DNA from: Bacilli bacterium
Lineage (GTDB): Bacteria > Bacillota_I > Bacilli_A > RFN20 > CAG-826
NCBI GenBank assembly: GCA_017626815.1
Contig: JAGAHY010000130.1
Span: 1 to 35,230 of the forward strand
DNA: 35,230 nucleotides
Reading direction: 5' to 3'
Part shown: piece by piece, positions 16,572 through 26,770 of the stretch
Layout: each line of letters opens with the position of its first letter
Numbering within the stretch: position 1 is the first letter of the stretch
The notes under the pieces: generated by a model
Told to the model about the DNA's origin: nothing
The model's database searches: none
The model's input: the letters and a program-made list of their open reading frames with translations, nothing else
Made by a program: the position numbers and the translations under genes

Positions 16572-16988
16572 TTATTCTCCCTTCTCTTTGGTGACGATTT
16601 TGGTCTTCACCGGGAGCTTATAGCCCGCGAGGCGAAGAGCTTCAATCGCAACTTCTGGGGTGGTGCCGCCAATTTCGAACATGACGGTGCCTTTCTTGAC
16701 GACGGCGACCCATCCTTCCGGAGAGCCTTTGCCGCTACCCATACGAACTTCGGCCGGTTTCTTGGTCTTGGCCATATGGGGGAAGATGCGGATCCAGACC
16801 TTGCCCGTCCTGTCGGTGCAACGGGAGAGGACGATACGGGCGGATTCGATCTGATGGTCAGTGATGTAGTTGCCTTCGAGAGCCATTAAGCCAAACTCGC
16901 CGAATTCAACCTTGGTTCCGCCTTTGGCAGTGCCCTCATAGCTGAGGGAGTGCGGGCGGCGATACTTAACGCGCTTTGGTTGCAGCAT
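16572..16988 (-). CDS. rplP: 50S ribosomal protein L16
   Basis: The 138-residue protein is of standard length. It begins [13 protein letters not shown], and the signature [22 protein letters not shown] is intact. It helps position the CCA end of A-site tRNA. Its start lies 23 nt inside the 3' end of rpsC in another frame; both reading frames are intact, so this is overlap rather than a frameshift. Confidence 0.97.
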   Translation of the reverse strand: MLQPKRVKYRRPHSLSYEGTAKGGTKVEFGEFGLMALEGNYITDHQIESARIVLSRCTDRTGKVWIRIFPHMAKTKKPAEVRMGSGKGSPEGWVAVVKKGTVMFEIGGTTPEVAIEALRLAGYKLPVKTKIVTKEKGE

Positions 16989-17724
16989 TGTTCATATCTC
17001 CTTTCGGAGCCGGGCGACGGCGGGTGTCGCGTCTCTCATCGCGAGGATCGCGAGGAGCGGGCTCATTGACGATAGCGGTGTCGGTCTTGTTCAAGGAACG
17101 GCAGATCCAGACTTTGACGCCGATGTTGCCGTAGGTGGTCGCGGCGTGGACGGAGGCGAAGTCGATGTCGGCGCGGAGCGTGTGCAGAGGGACGACACCT
17201 TCTTTGTAGCCTTCGCTACGGGCGATTTCAGCACCAGCGAGACGGCCGGAGCAGAGGGTTCTGCAACCTTTGGCGCCCGCTTTGCGCATCTTGGTGAGCG
17301 CCTTCTTCATCGTGGAGCGGAAGGCGGCGCGGTTTTCAAGTTCGGAAGCGATCCATTTGGCAACGAGGGTGGCATCGAGGTCCGGGTTCTTCACTTCGAC
17401 GACGTCGAGGTGGACGGGTCCGGAGGTGATGAGCTTACCAAGCTCGGTGCGGAGACGCTTGACGTTCTCGCCCTCTTGGCCGATGACGTCGCCAGGACGT
17501 CCGACATAGACGGCGACACGGATGGTGTGACCCTTGTCGTTTTTGACGCGGCCGATCTCGATGCGGGAGAGCATCGCGGACTTGAGCTGCTTGTCGAGGT
17601 AACGACGGATCTTGACATCCTCAGCGAGGAAGGCGGCGAAGTCGTCGCCGGTGGCGAACCACTTGGAATTCCAGTCGCGGTTGATGCCAACGCGGAATCC
17701 TACGGGGTTAACTTTTTGTCCCAT
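16966..17724 (-). CDS. rpsC: 30S ribosomal protein S3 with basic C-terminal tail
   Basis: The 252-residue protein has an N-terminal KH domain with the [17 protein letters not shown] loop (a GxxG variant) and a C-terminal S3 domain ([17 protein letters not shown], then [12 protein letters not shown]). A basic Arg/Asp/Pro tail of about 35 residues follows, where the family is usually ~215-220. With S4 and S5 it forms the mRNA entry helicase site. The 3' end overlaps rplP. Confidence 0.96.
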   Translation of the reverse strand: MGQKVNPVGFRVGINRDWNSKWFATGDDFAAFLAEDVKIRRYLDKQLKSAMLSRIEIGRVKNDKGHTIRVAVYVGRPGDVIGQEGENVKRLRTELGKLITSGPVHLDVVEVKNPDLDATLVAKWIASELENRAAFRSTMKKALTKMRKAGAKGCRTLCSGRLAGAEIARSEGYKEGVVPLHTLRADIDFASVHAATTYGNIGVKVWICRSLNKTDTAIVNEPAPRDPRDERRDTRRRPAPKGDMNNAATKAR

Positions 17725-17730
17725 GCTTGA

Positions 17731-18348
17731 CTAGTTCCTTTCCTTCACAACGATGCGAATGTGGCTGTTGCGCTTGACGATCGGGGAAGCGCTGCCTTTG
17801 GCTCTGGGGATGTATCTCTTGATTTTGAGGCCATCACCGACTTGGATTTCGGCGATGTAGAGCTTCTTTTCGTCCATCCCGAAGTTGTTGACGGCGTTGG
17901 CCGCGGCGGAACGGATGATTTTTTCGACCGGGGTCTTGGCGACGCGATTGCAGATTGCGAGGACTCCGAGGGCGTCTTTGACGGATTTGCCGCGGACGAG
18001 GTCGGCGACGAGGCGGACCTTACGCGGGGTGATGCGGACATCGCGGGCGAAGGCGGTCGCTTCGGTAACCTTGGGTTTCTCTTCGACTTTCTTCGCGGCT
18101 TCCTTCTTGGCGGCCTTTTCTGCTTTCTTCGCTTCTTTTTCAGCGACTTTAGCTTCTTTTTCGGCAGCCTTGGCGGCCTTCTTTTCGACTTTTGCTTCTT
18201 CCGCCGGTTTGGCAGCGGCCTTCTTGGTCACTTTCTTTTCGGTTTCGGGAGCTTCCGCTTTTTTGGCGGGGGCCTTTTTGGCCTTGGTTTCGGGCTTATC
18301 CGCGGTCTTCGCGGCGGCCTTCTTCACGGTTTTCTTTTCTTCAGCCAT
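17731..18348 (-). CDS. rplV: 50S ribosomal protein L22 with ~93-residue Lys/Ala/Glu N-terminal extension
   Basis: The 205-residue protein is almost twice the family length of ~110. The L22 core begins near residue 95 (ATAFARDVRITPRKVRLVADLVRG) and ends with the family block KRYIPRAKGSASPIVKRNSHIRIVV. The first ~93 residues are nearly all Lys, Ala, Glu, Pro and Val in short KAEKEAK-like repeats, predicted helical or disordered. GGAGG just before the ATG at 18348 supports the long start. L22 lines the exit tunnel; the extension would lie outside the core fold. Confidence 0.95.
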   Translation of the reverse strand: MAEEKKTVKKAAAKTADKPETKAKKAPAKKAEAPETEKKVTKKAAAKPAEEAKVEKKAAKAAEKEAKVAEKEAKKAEKAAKKEAAKKVEEKPKVTEATAFARDVRITPRKVRLVADLVRGKSVKDALGVLAICNRVAKTPVEKIIRSAAANAVNNFGMDEKKLYIAEIQVGDGLKIKRYIPRAKGSASPIVKRNSHIRIVVKERN

Positions 18349-18359
18349 GGGGCACCTCC

Positions 18360-18647
18360 TTATTTCTTGCCGCCCTTGTCATTGAGGTTGTTGCCCTTGT
18401 GGCCGGGGAAGTTACGCGTCGGGGCGAACTCGCCAAGCTTGTGGCCAACCATGTCCTCGGTGACATAGACGGTGATGTGTTCTTTGCCGTTATAGACGGC
18501 GAAGGTGTGTTCGACGAATGCGGGATAGATCGTCGAGCGGCGAGACCATGTCTTGATGATCTCTTTTTTGCCGGACTTCGTGAGCTCCTCAACCTTTTTC
18601 ATGAGGTAGGCATCAACGAAGGGCTCTTTCTTGAGTGAACGAGACAT
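18360..18647 (-). CDS. rpsS: 30S ribosomal protein S19
   Basis: The 95-residue protein has [12 protein letters not shown] at the start and the signature [29 protein letters not shown] (in part). It binds the 16S head near S13. Ribosome site AAAGGAGAG precedes the ATG. Confidence 0.98.
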   Translation of the reverse strand: MSRSLKKEPFVDAYLMKKVEELTKSGKKEIIKTWSRRSTIYPAFVEHTFAVYNGKEHITVYVTEDMVGHKLGEFAPTRNFPGHKGNNLNDKGGKK

Positions 18648-18663
18648 TCAATCTCTCCTTTCC

Positions 18664-19497
18664 TTACTTCTGACCACGGCGTCTGACAATGAGACGGGTG
18701 GAATTCTTCTTGAGTCTGCGGGTCTTGACGCCTTGGGTACGCTTGCCCCAGGGGGAACGAGGAGCATCGCGGCCGACAGGGCACTTACCTTCACCACCGC
18801 CGTGGGGGTGGTCACAGGGGTTCATCGCAGAACCACGGACCGTCGGACGGGTGCCATTCCAACGGGTCTTACCGGCTTTGCCGAGGTTGACGAGGTTCCA
18901 GTCCTCATTGCCGACGATGCCGATGGTGGCACGGCAGTTCTTGAGGAGCTTGCGGACTTCGCCAGAGGCGAGACGCACGGTGACGTATTTGCCTTCGGAA
19001 CCAAGGACCTGGGCGCTGGTGCCGGCGGCGCGGCAGAGCTGGGCGCCTTTTCCGGGCTGGAGCTCGACGCAGTGGACGAAGCTACCATCGGGGATGTTTT
19101 GGAGTTCGCAGCAGTTGCCGACTTTGATATCGGTCGCAGGGGCGGAGACAATCTTGTCACCGACGTTGAGGCCCTGGGGCTCGATGATGTAGGCCTTTTC
19201 GCCATCCGCATAGCAGATGAGGGCGATGTTGGCGTTACGGTTGGGGTCGTATTCGATCGCTTTCACGGTCGCGGGGATGTTATCTTTGCGACGACGGAAG
19301 TCGATGATGCGGTATTTTCTCTTGTTGCCACCGCCGATGTGACGGCAGGTGATTTTACCCTGATTGTTGCGACCGCCCGTCTTTTTCATCGGGGCGAGAA
19401 GCGATTTTTCAGGAGTGGTTTTGGTGATGTCCTCGAACGTCGAGTTGCTCATAGCGCGACGCGACGGGGTATAAGGACGATAAGTTCTTATTGCCAT
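18664..19497 (-). CDS. rplB: 50S ribosomal protein L2
   Basis: The 277-residue protein has the N-terminal [10 protein letters not shown], two beta-barrel domains, and the conserved C-terminal block [13 protein letters not shown] with the His needed near the peptidyl-transferase centre, then [15 protein letters not shown]. The 64-nt gap before it is the longest inside the S10-side part of the operon. AGGAGAAAGAGTCA precedes the ATG. Confidence 0.98.
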   Translation of the reverse strand: MAIRTYRPYTPSRRAMSNSTFEDITKTTPEKSLLAPMKKTGGRNNQGKITCRHIGGGNKRKYRIIDFRRRKDNIPATVKAIEYDPNRNANIALICYADGEKAYIIEPQGLNVGDKIVSAPATDIKVGNCCELQNIPDGSFVHCVELQPGKGAQLCRAAGTSAQVLGSEGKYVTVRLASGEVRKLLKNCRATIGIVGNEDWNLVNLGKAGKTRWNGTRPTVRGSAMNPCDHPHGGGEGKCPVGRDAPRSPWGKRTQGVKTRRLKKNSTRLIVRRRGQK

Positions 19498-19561
19498 TGA
19501 CTCTTTCTCCTATATTGGTTTGCTTTACGCGTTTTCCTTTATATATACGCGAGGGTGTTTC
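19498..19561 (-). other. Long internal gap between rplW and rplB
   Basis: Most gaps in this operon are 0-25 nt, but this one is 64 nt. On the minus strand CGCGT and ACGCG (19551-19547 with 19532-19528) can pair around an AU-rich loop containing TATATATAA. This could be a small hairpin, a processing site or a weak internal promoter; no -35 is clear. Confidence 0.35.
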
Positions 19562-19972
19562 CTACTCTTTGAACAGGTCGATGGCTTCGCCGTCGGCAAC
19601 CGTGACGATGGCTTTCTTGAAGCCAGAGATGGTGCCTTTGTAGCGTCCGCCGCGGGTGGTCGTTTTGGCGACCTGGTTGGCGACGCGCACGGAGGTGACT
19701 TTCACTTGGAAGACCCTTTGGAAGGCTTCCTTGATCTCGACCTTATTGGAATTAGCAGCGACCTTGACGGTGACCTTGTTGGCGTTCTGCATGAGCGCCA
19801 TGGTCTTTTCGGTGATTAGCGGAGCAATGATGACTTCGTAATCATGGGCGGTCGGTTTCGCGAAGGCAGGGGCTTTCGCCTCTTCTTTCTTCGCAACTTT
19901 GGTTTTGCGGGTCTTTTTGACCGGCTTCTCGGCGGTTTCTTCAACCGCTTCGACGACTTTTTCTTCAGCCAT
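19562..19972 (-). CDS. rplW: 50S ribosomal protein L23 with N-terminal extension
   Basis: The 136-residue protein exceeds the usual ~95 because of a Glu-then-Lys-rich N-terminal arm of about 43 residues. The L23 core starts at HDYEVIIAPLITEKTMALMQ and contains NKVEIKEAFQRVFQVKV. L23 is the docking site for trigger factor and SRP at the tunnel exit, so an arm here is well placed to affect chaperone binding (inference). Its ATG overlaps the rplD stop (TAATG). Confidence 0.96.
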   Translation of the reverse strand: MAEEKVVEAVEETAEKPVKKTRKTKVAKKEEAKAPAFAKPTAHDYEVIIAPLITEKTMALMQNANKVTVKVAANSNKVEIKEAFQRVFQVKVTSVRVANQVAKTTTRGGRYKGTISGFKKAIVTVADGEAIDLFKE

Positions 19973-20613
19973 TATTGCAACGCCTCCTCAATCTTTTTGA
20001 CGTCATCCTTCGCGACGATGAGGTTATCGAAGTGGAGGACATCGTAGACGGCGATGTTGTCGCATTCCACGAGGCCAACGTTTTCGACGCCACGGGCGGA
20101 GAGGATGAGCTTTTCGTTCCCACCGTCGACGACGATGAGGTTCTTCTTGCCTTCGACGCCAAGAGCTTTGAGCGTGTTCGCGAAGTTCTTGGTGGAAACA
20201 GCTTCGATGTCGAGGGAGTCGACGACGATCAGGCCATTGCCGACTTTCTCGGAGAGCACAGAACGGAGAGCGAGGTTGTGGGCTTTCTTGTTCTGGGAGA
20301 GTTTGTAGTTTTGGGTTCCGTCAGGTCCGAAGACGGTGCCGCCGCCAACCCAGATCGGGGACTTGCAGTCGCCAGAACGGGCACGGCCGGTTCCTTTTTG
20401 TCTCCAGGGCTTGCGGTTGGTGCCATGGATTTCGTGACGCTTCTTGGTTTTAGCGGTGGCTTGACGCCTATTGGCGAGGTAGACGGTGACGGCATCTTTG
20501 ACGACTTGCGGAGTCACGTCTTTGACCCCGAAGACCTCAGGGTTCAAATCGATTTTGCCAACCGATTCACCGGAGAGGTTCACGACGGCCACACTGAGTT
20601 TCTTATCGGCCAT
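19972..20613 (-). CDS. rplD: 50S ribosomal protein L4
   Basis: The 213-residue protein has the extended tunnel loop with [16 protein letters not shown] and a GGGTVFGP segment, then the globular Rossmann-like part. It is an assembly protein lining the tunnel; in E. coli it also represses the S10 operon through the leader. Whether the leader at 21647-21775 is a target cannot be judged. Starts 2 nt after rplC. Confidence 0.97.
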   Translation of the reverse strand: MADKKLSVAVVNLSGESVGKIDLNPEVFGVKDVTPQVVKDAVTVYLANRRQATAKTKKRHEIHGTNRKPWRQKGTGRARSGDCKSPIWVGGGTVFGPDGTQNYKLSQNKKAHNLALRSVLSEKVGNGLIVVDSLDIEAVSTKNFANTLKALGVEGKKNLIVVDGGNEKLILSARGVENVGLVECDNIAVYDVLHFDNLIVAKDDVKKIEEALQ

Positions 20614-20615
20614 GT

Positions 20616-21317
20616 TTATTCTCCTTTCGCCTCGGAGGTCTCTTTGACGCTATGGTCGACGAGTTCCTTCACGACGGGCTTTTTGAATTGGTGACGCACA
20701 GGCGTACGTAGGACGACGAGCGCTTTCTTGGGTCCGGGAACGCCGCCTTTGACAAGGATGTAACCTTTCTCGGCATTGGATTCCACGATGACGGCATTCT
20801 GGACGGTGCACTGCTTGGGTCCCCAGTGGCCAGACATCTTCTTGCCAGGGATGACGCGGTTGTTGCAGCGGCCGTTGTTGGCTAACGAACCGATTTGACG
20901 GTGATAGCCGGAGCCGTGACCCTTAGGACCGATGTGGTGATGGTAATGTTTGATAGTACCAACATAACCGTGTCCTTTGTTGTGGCCGACGAGGTCGATG
21001 ACTTCGCCAGTCGCGAAGATTTCAGCGGTAAGGGTCTCACCGACGTTCTTACCATAGATTTCGTCGCCTTTGAGTTCGATGACGTTGGCCTTGGGGCTAA
21101 CGCCGGCTTTTTTGAATAAGCCCATTTTCGGCTTGGAGACGGTACGAGCGGGTTTGTCCTCGTAACCGACCACCAAGGCTTCATAACCGTTCTTCTCGAC
21201 GGTCCTCTTATCAAGGACCACGTTGGGAAGAACTTCGATGACGGTGACGGGATACATCGTTCCGTCGGGGGCGAAGACCGTAGTCATGCCCGCTTTTCTA
21301 CCAACGATGGATTTCAT
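20616..21317 (-). CDS. rplC: 50S ribosomal protein L3
   Basis: The 233-residue protein is slightly longer than the usual ~210 because of a Glu/Lys/Val C-terminal tail. It begins MKSIVGRKAGMTTVF, and the family block includes KGHGYVGTIKHYHHHIGPKGHGS and a MSGHWGPKQCTVQN segment. It is an early assembly protein near the peptidyl-transferase centre. Confidence 0.97.
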   Translation of the reverse strand: MKSIVGRKAGMTTVFAPDGTMYPVTVIEVLPNVVLDKRTVEKNGYEALVVGYEDKPARTVSKPKMGLFKKAGVSPKANVIELKGDEIYGKNVGETLTAEIFATGEVIDLVGHNKGHGYVGTIKHYHHHIGPKGHGSGYHRQIGSLANNGRCNNRVIPGKKMSGHWGPKQCTVQNAVIVESNAEKGYILVKGGVPGPKKALVVLRTPVRHQFKKPVVKELVDHSVKETSEAKGE

Positions 21318-21334
21318 GATTACTTGTCCTCCTC

Positions 21335-21646
21335 TTATAACTTGATGTCGATGTCGACGCCGCTAGGTAAGTCCAATCTGCGGAGCGTATCAATCGTTTC
21401 TTTGGTCGGGTTGGTGATATAGACCAATCTTTTGTGGGTGCGGATCTCGAATTGCTCACGGCTATCTTTGTATTTGAAGGTAGCACGGAGAATGGTGTAG
21501 ACCTGCTTTTCGGTCGGCAGAGGGATGGGTCCCTCCACGCCGGCGTTGGTTTTCTTGGCCACTTCCAGGATCTTCTCAACGCTGAGGTCGAGGATCTTGT
21601 GGTCATAGGCCATTAAGCGAACGCGAATCGCTTTCTCTTTTGCCAT
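21335..21646 (-). CDS. rpsJ: 30S ribosomal protein S10 (also NusE)
   Basis: The 103-residue protein has [19 protein letters not shown] at the start, then [16 protein letters not shown] and [16 protein letters not shown]. In other bacteria it also pairs with NusB in antitermination. First gene of the long operon; AAGGAGG lies 7 nt before the ATG, and the promoter lies about 130 nt upstream. Confidence 0.98.
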   Translation of the reverse strand: MAKEKAIRVRLMAYDHKILDLSVEKILEVAKKTNAGVEGPIPLPTEKQVYTILRATFKYKDSREQFEIRTHKRLVYITNPTKETIDTLRRLDLPSGVDIDIKL

Positions 21647-21775
21647 GAATGTTCCTCCTTATGAATTTTTTCAGGCTTCTGGTGCTTTCTCGATGCGAAT
21701 TCCCCGAACACCTCTTCATGACAACGCCTGTCGGTGTTTCGGCAACCTCGCAAGTCAACGCAAGCGCCAGCGTTG
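21647..21775 (-). other. Structured 5' leader of the S10 operon
   Basis: With a start point near 21772 the mRNA leader is about 125 nt. CAACGC (21775-21770) pairs with GCGTTG (21761-21756) at the very 5' end. CCGAAACACC (21742-21733) pairs, with one bulge, with GGTGTTCGG (21712-21704). A second GCGTTG (21727-21722) lies between them and could compete for the same CAACGC. No coding leader peptide with a ribosome site is seen. The leader may be a ribosomal-protein binding site; it is not one I recognise. Confidence 0.5.
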
Positions 21776-21778
21776 AAG

Positions 21779-21807
21779 AATATACGCGTATATGTAGAGC
21801 ACGTCAA
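21779..21807 (-). promoter_or_regulatory. Main promoter of the S10-spc-alpha operon
   Basis: On the minus strand TTGACG (21807-21802) and TATATT (21784-21779) are separated by exactly 17 bp. An AT-rich tract lies immediately upstream (21808-21840), like an UP element. The strength fits the role. Confidence 0.9.
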
Positions 21808-21947
21808 ACATTTTTGATTTATTATATAAATAGCAGCGTCGAAAACCCCTACAAACCCTCACTATGTGGCCAAAAATATGTTGAAAAGAACGAAAAAATG
21901 GCTATATGCACATTGCACAAATAATTAGAAGAAAACCCTTAAAATTT

Positions 21948-22649
21948 TTAGTTTTTGACTGACGTTGGAGCAGCTTCTTTTTCCGCGTTTTTGGCGCGCC
22001 GGATCAATGCCTCTTCATACGAATACTGACAGCCACAGTAATCCTGGTTATAAAGGTCGTATTCCTTACGGATCTGGGTACCGATTTCTAGCCCCTTCTT
22101 TTTCTTGAAATCGCTATAAAGATAGGCGACATTGGGGTACTTAAAGGATAGGGATTTGCCAATCTCATTAAGCTTTTGGGAGTTCTTTTGACGGGATACG
22201 GTCATGACAGTAGTGAAAAAATCAAAACCATGTGCCGAAGCATAGGCATAAGCCTCTTCCATGCGCAGGGCATAGCACAAGAAACACCGCTCCCCGCCTT
22301 CTGGCTGATCCTTCAAGGGTTCCAGGTGTTTCATGTAGTTTTCGTTATCGTAAGGCGGAACGATGAGTTTAATGTCATAACCATGGTCGCGCTTAAGGCA
22401 ATCCAGCAGGCGTCTTAGTTCACTCAGACGATGATCATATTCCTCAGCAGGATAGATATTCGAATTGCCGTAATAAATGGTGATGTCAAAGCGGGTAGCC
22501 AAAAAAGTCAGCGGGTAGCAAGAGCAAGGCCCGCAGCAGACATGCAATAAAATCTTGGGTTTCGGATTTGAGGGCAGTTTTTCTAGAATTTCATCGCAAA
22601 TCCGCTGGTAATTTATTTTAGTAACATTATTCGTCGATAGCTTTTCCAT
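21948..22649 (-). CDS. queH: Epoxyqueuosine reductase QueH
   Basis: The 233-residue protein (formerly DUF208) reduces epoxyqueuosine to queuosine in tRNA, replacing the cobalamin-dependent QueG. The QueH metal-binding motifs are all visible: HVCCGPC (Cys38, Cys39), ERCFLCYALRM (Cys122, Cys125) and YCGC (Cys205, Cys207). It overlaps the end of queA by 23 nt. The start is uncertain: the ATG at 22649 is used, but an ATG at 22664 and a TTG at 22670 are in frame and none has a well-placed ribosome site, so initiation is probably coupled to queA termination. It is the last gene of the queuosine operon; no strong terminator follows. Confidence 0.93.
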   Translation of the reverse strand: MEKLSTNNVTKINYQRICDEILEKLPSNPKPKILLHVCCGPCSCYPLTFLATRFDITIYYGNSNIYPAEEYDHRLSELRRLLDCLKRDHGYDIKLIVPPYDNENYMKHLEPLKDQPEGGERCFLCYALRMEEAYAYASAHGFDFFTTVMTVSRQKNSQKLNEIGKSLSFKYPNVAYLYSDFKKKKGLEIGTQIRKEYDLYNQDYCGCQYSYEEALIRRAKNAEKEAAPTSVKN

Positions 22650-23678
22650 AGATGAACATGGCATCTCCAAACGAGAAGAAACGGTATTTTTCCTTCACCG
22701 CTTCTTCATAGCAATGAAGCGTCCACTCCCTGCCCATAAAGGCGGAGACGAGCATCACCAAGGTCGACTTAGGCAAGTGGAAATTGGTGACCATCGCATC
22801 GACGGCGCCGAAGTGATATCCCGGTGAAATAAAGATGCTCGTGGAGGAAGACTCGGGACGGAATTCCCCATATTTGGAATAGACGGACTCTAAGGTACGG
22901 ACGGAGGTCGTGCCGATGGCGATGATTCTCCTCCCCTGCCGCTTTGCAAGGTTCAAACGTTCCGCGGTATAAGCGTCCATCGTATACGTTTCTTCATGCA
23001 TAACGTGGTCTTTGGTATCTTGCACCTTAACGGGACGGAATGTTCCTAGGCCGATATTTAAGGTCACATCGAGGACTTCTACCCCCTTGGCTTTGATTTT
23101 CTCAAAGAGTTCCTTGGTGAAATGGAAACCCGCGGTAGGCGCAGCTACAGATCCAGGGACCTTAGCATAGACGGTCTGATAATCGTCTTTATCGTCGCAT
23201 TGGGCTTTGATATAGGGAGGCAAAGGCATAACGCCTAAAGCATCCAAGACTTCTAAGAAAATGCCCTGATAATGAAACTTCATGTGGCGGATGCCCTCGT
23301 CATAGACGCCGACGCATTCGGCGACTAAGCGGCCATCGCCGAAAATGCAGCGGCTACCGACGCGAACCGATTTCGCGCTGCCGACTAAGCATTCCCAGAC
23401 ATCTTCCCCTTCTTCCGGGACTTCGTGGAGCAATAAAACCTCCACTTTACCTTTGGTGGCTTCTTTCTCGCCTAGTAAGCGAGCGGGGATGACTTTGGTG
23501 TTATTCCGAACCATGACATCGCCAGGTTCAAGGTAATCCAAAAGATCATAAAACACTTTATGCTCAAAGGTCTTATGTTCCCGATCGATGACCATCAGTT
23601 TGGCCATGTCACGCGCTTTCAACGGCGTTTGGGCAATCTGCTCTTCAGGCAGGTAAAAATCAAATAACGAAATATCCA

Positions 23679-23679
<1 letters not shown>
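22627..23679 (-). CDS. queA: S-adenosylmethionine:tRNA ribosyltransferase-isomerase QueA
   Basis: The 350-residue enzyme transfers and isomerises the ribosyl group of SAM onto preQ1 in tRNA, giving epoxyqueuosine. Family blocks seen: FDFYLPEEQIAQTPL at the start, NNTKVIPARLLG, a GSVAAPTAGFHFT block, and NFHLPKSTLVMLVSAFMG. Its ATG overlaps the tgt stop (TAATG), and its end overlaps queH, so the three enzymes are translated as a coupled set. The usual length of ~340-350 is kept. Confidence 0.97.
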
Positions 23680-25390
<1,711 letters not shown>

Positions 25391-25396
25391 AAAAAT

Positions 25397-25405
25397 ATAT
25401 TAACA
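25397..25405 (-). promoter_or_regulatory. Extended -10 promoter of the queuosine operon (leaderless start)
   Basis: Minus strand TGT (25405-25403) plus TAATAT (25402-25397). Six bases then precede the ATG at 25390, so the expected start point is the A of the ATG. No TTGACA-like -35 and no Shine-Dalgarno. TAATAT matches four of six consensus bases, so this is the weakest of the set. Confidence 0.45.
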
Positions 25406-25472
25406 AAATTCATTTCTCTTGTAGAGTATTATGCACGCGCTTGCGCAAGGAAATCGCTTACCTTGAGATTTT

Positions 25473-26699
25473 TCAACAATGTTTAGGGTCTAGGATGTAG
25501 GCCAATCCGCCTAAAGCAGTCTCTTTGTACTCCATCGCGAGGGAATCCCCAGTAATTTTCATCGCGGCTACAACATCATCAAAATTGACTTTATTTTGAC
25601 GAATTGGAGAGATGTAGCGGGCATAGTAGAAACAAGCCAAGGCGCGGATGGCGGCGATGCCATTACGTTCGATGCAGGGAATGATGACATAACCGTCGAC
25701 AGGATCACAGCTTAGGCCAAGGAAATGTTCCATTGCCACTTCTGCCGCATATTCGATTTGATAATTGCTTAAACCAAACAAGGAACAAAGAGCGGCGGCC
25801 GCCATAGACGAGGCGGTCCCAATCTCAGCTTGGCAGCCCCCTACCGATCCGGCGATCGAGGCATTTTGTTTTACGAGGTTACCAATGGTCCCTGCCGTAT
25901 ATAAAGCATCACGGACCTTGGTCAAAGGCATCTTCATGTTTTTATGGGCGTAATAAAGGATTGCCGGAAGGACACCCGAACTGCCGCAAGTGGGCGAGGT
26001 GACGACAAGGTCACCGCATGCCGATGATTCCGCGACGGCATAAGCATAGGCGGAAAGAAGCATGAAGCGCCTCTTGTTGCCTTTTAGTTTTACCGCTTGT
26101 TCGTAAATGCCTTTCGCGCTGCGAGTCACTTGCAATCGGGGGTTGGAATTGGCTGGAATAGGTCCTTCTAAGGAAAGTCCTTTTTCGACACTGCGGAACA
26201 TCTTTTTCAAGATGCCCATGAGATAATCATCGATGCTAGGATCTTCAAATTTCAAACAAAAGTCTTTAATTTGCAGTAGATTTTCAGATTTCATGTACGC
26301 AAATATCTCTTTTAAACTCGCGCAAGGGTAGATGTCTTTTTCGATGACGCTAGGATCATCGTCACTACTAAGTTCGCCGCCGCCGAGAGAGCGGTAACTG
26401 CGGCTTAAAACTACTTTTTCGCCCTGTATCGCTTCAAAAGTCATCGATAAGGGATGCGTGGGTTTTGTAAGGCGGTCTTTTATCACTTCCACCGGATAGC
26501 CCTTCAACCCCTCTTGTACTGCGAATACGCTATGGTGGCCTTCCCCCGTAAGGGCTAAAGAGCCAAAGAAGATAACCCGCACTTTATCTAGAGGGCACGT
26601 CAACAGTTTGCGGAACGCGCAGGCGGCCTGATATGGGGCGATGGTATGGCTGCTGCTTGGGCCAGGGCCATAACGAAAGAGATTGGATAAGGACTTCAT
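25473..26699 (-). CDS. L-serine dehydratase, single-chain iron-sulfur type
   Basis: The 408-residue enzyme deaminates L-serine to pyruvate and ammonia. The beta domain comes first (PGPSSSHTIAPY near residue 12), then the alpha domain with the cluster-ligand blocks: TSPTCGSSGVLPAILYY, SVGGCQAEIGTASSMAAAAL, LSCDPVDGY and IPCIERNGIAAIRA. These Cys residues match the [4Fe-4S] ligands of the family, in which bacterial enzymes are either split (SdaAA/SdaAB) or fused as here. The frame stays open to 26942 but the true start is 26699, where the family begins and where a TGG-TATAAA box lies just upstream. The product feeds pyruvate; it is a monocistronic unit divergent from the P-loop gene. Confidence 0.94.
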   Translation of the reverse strand: MKSLSNLFRYGPGPSSSHTIAPYQAACAFRKLLTCPLDKVRVIFFGSLALTGEGHHSVFAVQEGLKGYPVEVIKDRLTKPTHPLSMTFEAIQGEKVVLSRSYRSLGGGELSSDDDPSVIEKDIYPCASLKEIFAYMKSENLLQIKDFCLKFEDPSIDDYLMGILKKMFRSVEKGLSLEGPIPANSNPRLQVTRSAKGIYEQAVKLKGNKRRFMLLSAYAYAVAESSACGDLVVTSPTCGSSGVLPAILYYAHKNMKMPLTKVRDALYTAGTIGNLVKQNASIAGSVGGCQAEIGTASSMAAAALCSLFGLSNYQIEYAAEVAMEHFLGLSCDPVDGYVIIPCIERNGIAAIRALACFYYARYISPIRQNKVNFDDVVAAMKITGDSLAMEYKETALGGLAYILDPKHC

Positions 26700-26701
26700 T
26701 A

Positions 26702-26717
26702 GGAAAATTTTATACCA
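26702..26717 (-). promoter_or_regulatory. Extended -10 promoter of the serine dehydratase gene (near-leaderless)
   Basis: Minus strand TGG (26717-26715) followed by TATAAA (26714-26709); an overlapping TAAAAT (26712-26707) is an alternative. Either choice puts the start point 1-3 nt before the ATG at 26699. No Shine-Dalgarno sequence is present. Confidence 0.6.
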
Positions 26718-26750
26718 TTCGAAACATTTAAGTGGGCAATTTCGCGCGTG

Positions 26751-26759
26751 TGATATAAG
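26751..26759 (+). promoter_or_regulatory. Extended -10 promoter of the P-loop kinase gene
   Basis: TGA followed by TATAAG (26754-26759, five of six consensus bases). The expected start point is near 26766, after the first in-frame ATG (26762) and 5 nt before the second (26771). This decides the start in favour of 26771. Confidence 0.5.
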
Positions 26760-26770
26760 ATATGCCGCGT

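Noticed and set aside
16966..16988. Overlap of rpsC and rplP as a frameshift
   Set aside because: Both proteins have complete family ends and starts; this overlap occurs in other bacteria.
21613..21807. 64-codon frame across the S10 leader, and a shorter ATG frame inside the leader, as a leader peptide
   Set aside because: Neither has a ribosome site; the first begins in the promoter and both run into rpsJ out of frame.
21925..21960. Terminator after queH (A/T-rich inverted segment around AAAATTTTT)
   Set aside because: The stem is short and almost only A-T pairs; not convincing as a terminator.
25391..25472. A preQ1 riboswitch in front of the queuosine operon
   Set aside because: The space is short, no preQ1 aptamer pattern is seen, and the predicted start point lies at the ATG.
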